Shown here piece by piece: positions 11,040-20,600 of a stretch of 64,000 nt of DNA. Position numbers and translations under genes: made by a program. Location: positions 1,148,501-1,212,500 of the forward strand of contig JAPFFF010000019.1 in assembly GCA_039105265.1 (NCBI GenBank). Reading direction: 5' to 3'. The notes beneath the pieces were generated by a model. It was given only the letters and a program-made list of their open reading frames with translations, had not been told where the DNA came from and ran no database searches. Origin of the DNA: Tritrichomonas musculus. Taxonomy: Eukaryota; Parabasalia; Tritrichomonadida; Tritrichomonadidae. Position 1 is the stretch's first letter; each line of letters opens with the position of its first letter.

Positions 11040-11445
11040 AATAATCCATAAATATCTCTAATATAAGAATGATATTTATCTTCTTCGATATTTTTTTGCT
11101 GATGATATTTTTACATATTTTTAATTTTTGAAGGTTGTTGATTGGAATTCTGCGATTAACAAGAAGTAATAAGTTCTTTATAACATTCCAGAACTTGTTC
11201 GATGATTCTTGGACGTTCAAATTTCCTTACCTTGATAAAAAATTGATATTCAATATCTTTGAAAAGTATCACTTCAGAAACAACTTTATAAATAATAAAT
11301 GCAAATGTATATATGTAATTACATATCCTTTCTTCGTATATATTTCATTTTGAAGGCTATCTAGATATATATAAAATGGCGCACTTTGGGGAAAACACCT
11401 CATTTTAGTATCATCATACATGTGATCTAATGATAATCCAGACAT
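11040..11445 (-). pseudogene. Decayed copy of the tandem-kinase gene (second kinase domain)
   Basis: This aligns by eye over about 400 bases with 7500-7910, the C-lobe of the active kinase domain and the start of the following linker. Shared stretches include 'atatttatcttcttcga', 'gttgattgg' and 'atcatacatgtgatctaatgataatcc' against 'atcatcatgtgtgagatctaatgatagtcc'. Indels and stops are spread throughout and no ORF survives. It matches the second domain better than the pseudokinase domain. It stops abruptly beside the stop codon of the neighbouring ankyrin/zinc-finger gene, so a truncated duplication or gene-edge rearrangement is likely. Confidence 0.75.
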
Positions 11446-12492
11446 TTAAAATGAACAAGCATGACTTACAAGGTGTTCATCACAAAAATATTTATTACAA
11501 AGATTACATACCATTAGGTGAGAACTATTATTGCATCCCTCGTAAGAACATTTATTGATATGATTTACATCTTTAGAAAGTTGAGGATCGTTTTCCTGGG
11601 ATTGAATATCTCTTGTTAATGTTGAAGAATTACTAATATCTTTATCACTATCATCATCATTATTCATCAAAATACTAATGAACTCAGAAGTTGCATGATC
11701 TTTTATTAAACTTGATCGAACCATTACATTATAATCTTTGATTTCGGAAAAAAATTCGGTTGTCTCAATAAAGTCGAGCAAATTACCTTGCTTATATTTT
11801 ATTTTCTTGAGTTTTTCGATTTTCTTTGGATCATTTTCTATATATTTCATGTAAAAGCTTATTGATATTTTATTAAACTTCTTAATAGACAACATGAACG
11901 GTGAATCATATTCCCCTTTTGACTCATATATGATAGGAGATGGTTTTGTTTCAAGTAAGCTATTTAAAGCGTGATCATTGTCGTACATTATTGCAGTATA
12001 AAGGGCTGTTGGCATCCCAAAATCAATACTAATTATTTGTTCGTTAATATTCACTTCTTTTATAAAATCTAAAATTACATCAAAGCATCGATCTGAATGA
12101 GATTTTATTGATAAATTTAAAATATCTACCTTTTTCTGGAAAATGCCTTGATATATAATATTTTTTAAAATATCAGGATGCTCCTTTTGAAGTTCCAATT
12201 CAAACTGAGCTTGTAGTAATGATTTTAGAAAAATTGGCTTTTCCATAATGACAGCATATATTGATATGGTTGGATCACAATATATTGATTTCGTATCTCG
12301 ACTATAACCATGATTTGATTTGTTGTTATTAAATTTATCTCTTGTTGAATAAGAACCATTAATGCATACGTTCGATTTTATAAAATTTATTCCTTCTGGC
12401 GTTTTTAAAAATGTAATATTCTGTTTGTCAACAACTTCTTTAAAAAAATCGAATCTTGAAGTGAAAGATCTAGGGTGATTTATATTTATCAT
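11446..12492 (-). CDS. Ankyrin-like protein with C-terminal AN1/B-box-like zinc finger
   Basis: 348 residues from the first ATG; the longer frame would begin with TTG right after a stop. The body has helical repeats of the degenerate ankyrin kind common in trichomonads (for example PTALYTAIMYDNDHALNSLL), without a clear BTB. The last 35 residues hold a metal-binding pattern C-x4-C-x8-C-x2-C-x4-C-x2-H-x3-H-x-C (ending FCDEHLVSHAC), close to AN1 or B-box fingers. Such fingers often bind ubiquitin or partner proteins; function here is unknown. The 3' end abuts a decayed kinase copy. It is AT-rich like its neighbours, and expression is untested. Confidence 0.6.
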   Translation of the reverse strand: MININHPRSFTSRFDFFKEVVDKQNITFLKTPEGINFIKSNVCINGSYSTRDKFNNNKSNHGYSRDTKSIYCDPTISIYAVIMEKPIFLKSLLQAQFELELQKEHPDILKNIIYQGIFQKKVDILNLSIKSHSDRCFDVILDFIKEVNINEQIISIDFGMPTALYTAIMYDNDHALNSLLETKPSPIIYESKGEYDSPFMLSIKKFNKISISFYMKYIENDPKKIEKLKKIKYKQGNLLDFIETTEFFSEIKDYNVMVRSSLIKDHATSEFISILMNNDDDSDKDISNSSTLTRDIQSQENDPQLSKDVNHINKCSYEGCNNSSHLMVCNLCNKYFCDEHLVSHACSF

Positions 12493-12726
12493 TTGATTTA
12501 AAATTGAATACTTGATAAAGTTCAAAAAATTATGATTATATCTAGCTAACAATATTTATTTAACATCTAGTTTTTTTAAAAATAAGTACCTATGACAATA
12601 ATTGATTTATAAAAACGAATAATGTATGAATTAAAAATAAATATGCATATAATTAATGTTAAGTTAGTTGATTTATATTTAAATTTTATTGATAAAACAT
12701 ATTAAAATATTTTATTAAACAATTTT

Positions 12727-14106
12727 TCATACATTATTGTTATTCCTTTTGAATAAAAGAGGAGGAACCCTTTGAAAAGGAATTTCTTTGATTGTTTCAA
12801 GTGGCGGAAGGGATGTTATCGCCGAAGGCGATGGCATATTTCCGTTAATAAGTGAATTAAGCAGTTCTTCATCAATTTTGATATTATTCGCAGGTTTCTC
12901 GTCATTATTAATTCTAATAATATTATTGGAATTTGGTTGATCATTTAAATCGTTTTTTGCGTTACTATTCTCAGAAATAGGAATTTCTGCACTATTTAAT
13001 GATAAAGGGAGATTTTGATTAACTGGATAGTTATAATTAATGATATTATTTTGAACAATAACAAAAGGTGCAACGTTTTGAGGAGGCAAACAGAAATGAT
13101 TTTGAGGAAAATTATTTTGATGAAGAGTTGCATTTGAATCTGGCGAAATCATTTCTTGAGGAAGATTAGATATTGGAAGATTTCGAAATGGTGGAATTGC
13201 AGTTGAAGAAATTCCACTTCCAGAATTCATCTTCATTTCATTTTCTTTTTGAATTTCTTTCTCCTTGGTACGCTTCATTTGCAAATATCTATGACGACAC
13301 TGAAGATCTGTCCTTCCATTTAAATATGATGCAATTTTCCTCCATCCACATTCTCCCATTTGAGAAACCAAATCAAAAAGTTTCTGATCTTCTTGAGGAG
13401 TCCAAGGATGATGTGATATTGATGGATTTAGAGCACGAGTCCATCGTTGATTGCATTGAGAAGAAGTTCTTCCACTACCAACAAAAGCGGATATCATTCT
13501 CCAATCATGATTTCCAAATCGCGAAACTGCTGTGAGAAGTCTTAAATCTTCTTCTTCAGTCCAAACAGCAGCTTTTTTTCGTGTATAAGATTTTGTTAAA
13601 CAAAAATTATTTTGAAAATTAGTATTTTCGTTCATATTCAATATTTCAAATCCATTATTATTATTTTGCTTTGTATTTGGCTTATAAATTGAATATTGGT
13701 CGGTTCTAGCTTGCTCTTGCGGAAATGATAGACCAGGTTGAACGACATTGGTTGAGCTGCTACTGAAACCAGATGCTTGATCTGCTCTTGTATCATTAAG
13801 TTTTGGCTGCGATTCTTGAATGCTAGGTTGACTGGGCTCTTTCGGTATTGAATTTGATGTTGATTGAGCAGTATTTGCCATCGGTAAAGGATCGCCACCA
13901 ACAGCCTTGATGTGCGCAAACTTTGTAATCAGAGATGGCGGACATGAACACTCCGTAAAAACGTTTAGCGCATAATTAAAAGAGACTTGATTATTAACAA
14001 AAGCTTCAGCAATGTTAGCAAGTCGGGATCTAGTTTCGGGATTTAAATTTGGAAGACAATTCTCTAGCTCACGGTCGATATAATCTCGGAGATAAGTTGA
14101 CGACAT
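12727..14106 (-). CDS. R2R3 Myb-like DNA-binding protein
   Basis: 459 residues from the first ATG (MSSTYLRDY); the frame can be extended 33 bases upstream only with a TTG codon, and a stop lies before that. Two adjacent Myb/SANT repeats at about residues 178-280 carry the expected spaced aromatics: AVWTEEEDLRLLTAVSRFG...WRMISAF, then HPWTPQEDQKLFDLVSQMG...WRKIASYL, each closed by QCxxRW or QCRHRYLQ. The N-terminal 70 residues look like a small helical domain. The linker and the C-terminal half are Asn/Pro/Ser-rich and probably disordered. Trichomonads carry a large Myb family whose studied members regulate transcription from promoters of iron-responsive genes, so a nuclear transcription factor is likely. 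Target genes cannot be told from the sequence. Confidence 0.88.
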   Translation of the reverse strand: MSSTYLRDYIDRELENCLPNLNPETRSRLANIAEAFVNNQVSFNYALNVFTECSCPPSLITKFAHIKAVGGDPLPMANTAQSTSNSIPKEPSQPSIQESQPKLNDTRADQASGFSSSSTNVVQPGLSFPQEQARTDQYSIYKPNTKQNNNNGFEILNMNENTNFQNNFCLTKSYTRKKAAVWTEEEDLRLLTAVSRFGNHDWRMISAFVGSGRTSSQCNQRWTRALNPSISHHPWTPQEDQKLFDLVSQMGECGWRKIASYLNGRTDLQCRHRYLQMKRTKEKEIQKENEMKMNSGSGISSTAIPPFRNLPISNLPQEMISPDSNATLHQNNFPQNHFCLPPQNVAPFVIVQNNIINYNYPVNQNLPLSLNSAEIPISENSNAKNDLNDQPNSNNIIRINNDEKPANNIKIDEELLNSLINGNMPSPSAITSLPPLETIKEIPFQRVPPLLFKRNNNNV

Positions 14107-14653
14107 TTGGAGAGATTTTAATCTATCGAATGTTTTCAATTATTATAAATTGAGAGAAATTAAAAATTTTTTAAAAAAAGTTATGATTGCTTTCATATTC
14201 AAAAAATAAAATTATATTGATAACTTTTAATTGTTTTGTAAGCAAAATAAGTTGAATAATATTATCTCATATAAAATAACATAAAGAAATAAAAGAAATA
14301 TTTTCTTAAAAAAGATTTTCAAAATTTTATTGGTTATTTAAGATTTTTCAAAAAAAATCAAACAAACGTCAACTTTTTCAATTCAATTTATATTTATAGT
14401 CGTTATATAATAGAAAAATTGAATGAACAAATCCATTACCAAAAACATGGCCATCTAAATACCTTTTTTCTAAAAAACAATATTTTCAAAGATAAATAAT
14501 ATTTCTAATTGAATACGTTTATATTATCAATTAAAAAATAAATCATGCATTCTGATAGAAAAATATATTTTTTTTTTTTTTTAGGGATAAAGTAAAGAAA
14601 ATATAAATTAATAAAAATAAAAGTAGTATTTATCGCAAGTTTTTAAATATTCA
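14107..14653. other. AT-rich intergenic region
   Basis: This 547-bp spacer holds the 5' flank of the Myb gene and the 3' flank of the BEACH gene. It has T and A runs, including a 13-15 bp T run near 14570. I see no gene, RNA or convincing inverted repeat. Confidence 0.45.
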
Positions 14654-17600
14654 TTACAAAAATCTATAAGATATTAAATCTCCATTTTCTAATGATAAAA
14701 ACAATTCATTTCTTTCTCTACTAAATGCACAACACTTAACAATACAAGAAACTTCGCCATATGCAGCTCTTCTAGTTAGTTCAGTGACATTATATAAAAA
14801 AACTTTTAGAGTGCTCATTGCAACCAATAGAAACTGTGAATCATCTTGAAAAACACACAAGCAAGAACTTGTAACTCTCCCAGGAATTTTGCACTTTTCA
14901 ATTCGACGCTGAGAAAAATCAAATGATTCCAGAACAGTTGTTACATCAGTCATATTTCTCTCTTCAGAAAAAAGAACAACAAAACCTAGAGATGAAATCT
15001 CTATTTTCGTCAAGACTCGACCACTTAATCTCTGCACTGATGATGATTGAGAAATAACATTTGATGCTTCTGTTTTTGTAGAATTCTGAAATTCACTCAA
15101 AATTGTTGACCGTGTGAAAGAAGCTGATCTAACTGATGAAAAAGAAAATTTACCAGATGAATCGACAGATGCTATCAAATCACAAATATCATTATATGCA
15201 ACACAAATAATTTTATGTTCATGTGCGTGAATTTGTGCAATTTTTCTATGCTTAACGATATTCCAAACGCATAAAGAAGCATCTTGAGCGCCTGTAATAA
15301 CATAACATCCATCAGCTGCAACTGAAGTAATTGATGCAGGCATAGAATCTTCGGATGAAGAGAAAATAACCTTTCCTTTAGTTGTATCTATAACATCAAA
15401 AGCGCTACTCCAAGGGCTAGAAACAACAATAATCCCACCATTATTAGGGCCAGAAGTAGATGCCAATGCATTAATCTCTTTAGTATTAAAATCGCATGAG
15501 AAAGATGGAGTTGAAGTTAAAATTGACGATGAGAACGAAGGAGAATAAAACAATCCATGTGAATTAAATAAGGAAGTGAAATGTGACATAAAATCAAACG
15601 TTAAATTGCAAGGAGTTGTCTGAAATTTTAGCTTAAATCTTGATATTGTTTTAAATGAAAGTTCGCTATCTTTATGTTGTTTCTTCATCTTTGAGCCATC
15701 ATCGAAAGAATAAGAATTATTAGCAGTGATCTGAGCAGTTATCAATGATCCTGATGAGATTACAGCTAAAATCTCGCATGAAGGAGAATTCAGTGAATTC
15801 AAGGCCAAATTAATTTGACTTCTAATATCAGAAGAACTTTCAGTTGTTGAGTCAATCAGCTGCTCATTTATTACAGGACTTTGTTGAATTGACCTTGTCC
15901 ACATAATAATTGGCCTTGAATTCATCCCTTTTGCCAAAATGGCGAATCTCATCAACTGAGGCTCTTCGAAGTCAGGCATCGTTGGAATAAACGTTCTCCT
16001 CGGATGTGGGTGACTAAAAAGCCGGACTGGATTGACTCCGAAATTTGCAGCATGAAGCATGATCTCTTCATGCTTGCTTTTATCGGCGCTGTCAAAATAA
16101 TAAGGGTCACTGTAGGGGTGGAACAGATTGGCACTCTCGAAGTCTTGCTGCTTGCAGCCGAACACCAAATCAATCCATTTGTTGAGCTTGAGTGACACGT
16201 AGGAAGACTCAAGCGCAATTCGATTCATTGCGATGAACTGCGATGCATTACGAGCCCATTTTGGAAGGACGACGTCATTCACATCCTTTCCTAAGTCGAA
16301 GTGGTCAGCGTTGATCAAGAACTCGGACGTTGAGAAGAATTCAGGGATCAATTCACGATAGTCGGGATTTGAAGAGATGACTGAATTGAATGAATCATGA
16401 ATTGATGAAAAAAGACGCATTGCGTGGTCGAACTTTCCTCCCTGTAATTCAATGTGAAGTGATGTGAACGGTTCTTTTCTTATCAAAAAGTAGATCACAT
16501 AACCAGGCGTTGAATAATGCAATCTGAACAACGATAGTGGAATTGATAGGCTTTCATCTTTCTTAAGATCATTGTGGATCATTTGAAGGTTCTCTAAACG
16601 AGTCTGGTTTAGGGCACCAATTGTTTTTGTCAGGTCCCTGTAAACCGACGGATCATTCAAGTTGATCGTCTCAGATGAATAGTCACTCAAAACCCACGGA
16701 AAGACTGGATATTGTGCAATGTCATTAAATGAACGTCCTGATAACATATTGACCCAAAAAAGATACTCGTAATTCGTTATTTTGCCACTTTTCCACGAAT
16801 TTGTGAATTCATCGATCTTCTTGATGTACTTCACTCCTGACAAATTCATCTTGGAAATGAACTTCTTTCGCAAAGCTTTGCTTCCGAAGATGAAGAAGAA
16901 GCCTCTCCTCTTGTTTGTAAATATTTCAGCTCCAATTTGTTGATGCAAGAAGCGTCTTTTGAATATGTAAAGTGCATCATCAAATCGAACATCGACAAAC
17001 TTCGGTCGTGATTCTTTCTTTTGGCCGAATTCGTCAGTTGTTTCATATGATTCAAATGAGATCATTCCGCGCATGAAATAAAGTGTTCCTTTGTAATTTG
17101 CATTGATTGTGATTAACGTGCAATCAAACTTAAATGTGGCAGACTTCAAATGAGTGATTTCTCCATTTTCATCATTTTCTTCTTCATCAAGAATTGATTC
17201 AAGTTTAAATTTCCTTCCAAAAACTTTTGTATTATGTGAATTGGTCTTCAAGTTAACGTCAACTTTTTCTTTATCTCGTGCTTGCGATGCGTCAGTGTGA
17301 TTGTCAAAATGACGATTAACTTTCATTTGATTTCGTCTTCCAATTCCATCAACAGTTGGTGAGACTTTCCAATGAAGACCTTCTGATGAAATAGTGCTCC
17401 AAATGCTTCCATTCTTGACAAGCTCAAGTTCAATTGAGGTCCAAATTCGATGATTTCTACGTGAAATTCGTGCAAGCGAATCTTTGTTTTCGACCAGAAT
17501 TTCATCAAATTTGGGAAGAATCACTTTTCGAAGCAAATCTTGATTGTAAGTTTGCTCGAGCATTGTCACCAATTTGCTGGCAATTTTTGCACGTATTGTA

Positions 17601-20600
17601 TCGAAATATTCCTGATATTTTATGGATTCTTTAGACAGAATTTCCATCAAATTGACCATTTCAATACCCGGTGGCGGTTTTATTACTTCATCTTCATTTG
17701 TTCCGATTTCTTTTGAAGGACAAAGAATTTTCCCAATTTCTCGTTGTGATTTATAATCACGTCCATTGAAGTCAAGAAGAAGAAAACAAAGAAGTGGCTT
17801 TGATGAACGAATTGCTGGAATTGTGAGAACTTTTTGAAGGACTTCACAACTGAATTCAAAATTTGAAATCGAAAAAATATGAACAGCAAACGTAAGAAGA
17901 TATGAAAGTGGAATCGAAGAATCAGAAAATTGCACATTTTTAGAAACAAACAATTTATTGGCCAACAAGAAATCAATGCATTTTGAAGCAAGGTCAAAAT
18001 CGAGCCATTTTGTCGATATCGTTGTATTCATTCGAGTATCAAAGCGAACAGAAAGAACAAAACTAGGTGACCAGTCAATCAAGATACTATTTATGATCTT
18101 GCTAAGTTGCTTAAGATCACGAAGAAGTTCAGGCGGAAACTTGAATTTGGAAGGATTTCTTTTCGGATTGAAAAAGATGTATTTAAAGCTTTCTACACAT
18201 AAATCAATTGAAGGTCTTTTTGACATTCCAACAGACAAATAATGAAGCATCATTTGCTGGAAGTTTTCATCTGCAATTTCGGAATAAATGAAAAATAATG
18301 CTTCTAATTCTGTATAGAATTCAATCGACTCGCGTGAATCAGAAGGAATCTTGGCGATTAATGAAATCCAGTCTTCAATTGTCTTGTCAAAGTTGGACAA
18401 ATAAAGAATCCAAAATTGCCACAAAGAACATTTTACTAAATTTTTCTGTGAAAGATCGTAAACAACAATTGATTCGTATATCATATTTGCCACTTTTTTA
18501 GAAGCTTCTTCAGAAAAACAATGAAGAATGAAAGACAAAAATGGCAAGAATTGAGGATTCTTTATATATTGAATCTTCGAAGTACGATCATTTGAAAATA
18601 TGAATGAAATGATGCAATCAAGAGTCTTCTCAGTAATGATTGAAAGATTAATGATTGAGAAACAGTTGAGAAGACGAATTGAAGGCATCGAATCTGGCTT
18701 CCTTTCAGCAATTACATTGAAGATTTGAAAGACAACAATCCAAATGTCTTCATCTTCAAAGTTTTGAAAAACTGGAAAGAATGGTTCAAAGTAATCAAAG
18801 TCTTTCAATAAATCAATGACTTTGTCATGCTTGTCAATTGCAACCAGAATTGTTTTTAATGCATTCAAAGCAAACTTTGAACTAACAGAATTGTCAACAG
18901 CTGCTGAAAGCATTGAAACGAAATCATCATTTGTAAATTGAAAGATACAGAAACGATCAATCAAATTCCAAATGTTTTCATTCTCAAGAAGCGCTTGAGT
19001 GAAGAAACTTTTTACTGAGAAAAGATTCGAGAATAATTCAGGTTGTGTTGCAATGACAATAGAAAGACAATACTGAACATAAGTTGAATGATCTTTAGTG
19101 TCAAGCTTCTCAAGAAGATTCCAATTACAAAAAATATTAATTAACATCTCAGTTCGAAGTTCAGAAGTCTTTGATTTTCGATACATTTCAGTGAATATTT
19201 TAAAGAAATCAATGCCAAAATGATCAGGTAAAATGCCAGACAATGCACGAAAGAACAATTGATCAATGAACATTGATTCATAATGCTCAACTATTGACTC
19301 AACAGCACGAATTAAGCACAAATCATTATTCGTTCTCATTATCTCAAAAAGTGGAAGAAGTATTCGAACACCGCCATTGCTCGATATTGTGTTAATTACA
19401 TGGATCGTGAAAGGAACACTTATTCCATTAAATAAAGCAGATGGGAAATTATATTCTTCTCCTTGGAAGAGATTTAAACAAACTCCCCTTTCTAGGACAT
19501 GAGCTGAATAAAGTGCAACAAGTCCTTGATTGTTAATAATGAAATTTGAAGCTGTTTTAAAGTTCTCTTTAACAATCGCTATTGATTCAACGTCACATTC
19601 AACATCTTCAATTGACATTGATATTGATGTTAGAATTGTTGGAATCTTGATTGATTTCTCTTGATGAAATTCTTTATCATCAATTGAAATGCAAATTTCA
19701 TTCTTTCCAACGAAAACTTCAAATTTCATCCATTTTAATGATTCTAATTTATTTTTTGTAATGATTTCTGACTTGCCACATCGAAGGACTGGATGCAGAT
19801 CTTTAAGATCAACAGATAAAGAAAATGTGTCATCATTTAAATTGATCTTTAAAAAGGAAAAATTGCCAATTTCACTGCTTTTGCCAAATCTGACATAAAA
19901 CATGACGTATGGCCGAAAATCAATCTTTGTTTTACTGATTGAAAACTTAGATTTTGCTTTTGCTTTCTCTTTTAAATAAGGAAGATAGCCGATGTGGAAG
20001 AAAGAACGAATTCCAATTAATGTGTTACTGCACGTTGCTTGAATTATATCAGTTAAAATTTGAATCAATTTTATTGATTGTTTCATTTGAACTTTTGTGA
20101 AGAATTCGCTCAATTCACTCGGCTTGAAAAATGAAGAACCAATGACTTTAATCAATTCGAGTAACTCATCTGATCTTTCATCATTGTCACCTTTAAAACT
20201 GTCAAGAACAATGAGAATTATGTCAGCTTGAGAGCATTGAAAACGGTTAATGATTGAATACATACAAATTTCAGTCACTTTTTTAACAACATCGATGAAA
20301 TAATCAGTCGATTTGACTACAGAAAAGAGAAGCCACAAACCTTCAGTGTTTCGAATAACTGTTTCATCACCGAGTAAGGTTAACTTCCAGAGAAGATTAA
20401 TGTCATCATTATTGATGATTGATTTCGATAAGAAAAAGTTCATCCAAGTTGTCCTGAATTCCCATTGAGCACTATGATTCAACAAGCCTTCGAGGAAGGC
20501 TTCATTACAAGAGCACATTGAACATATAAAAGAAAGAATTTTTATAGCGAATTCTGTGTTGTTCTCACGAGCAGCTTTATGAAGAGTTAGTATGATTGAC

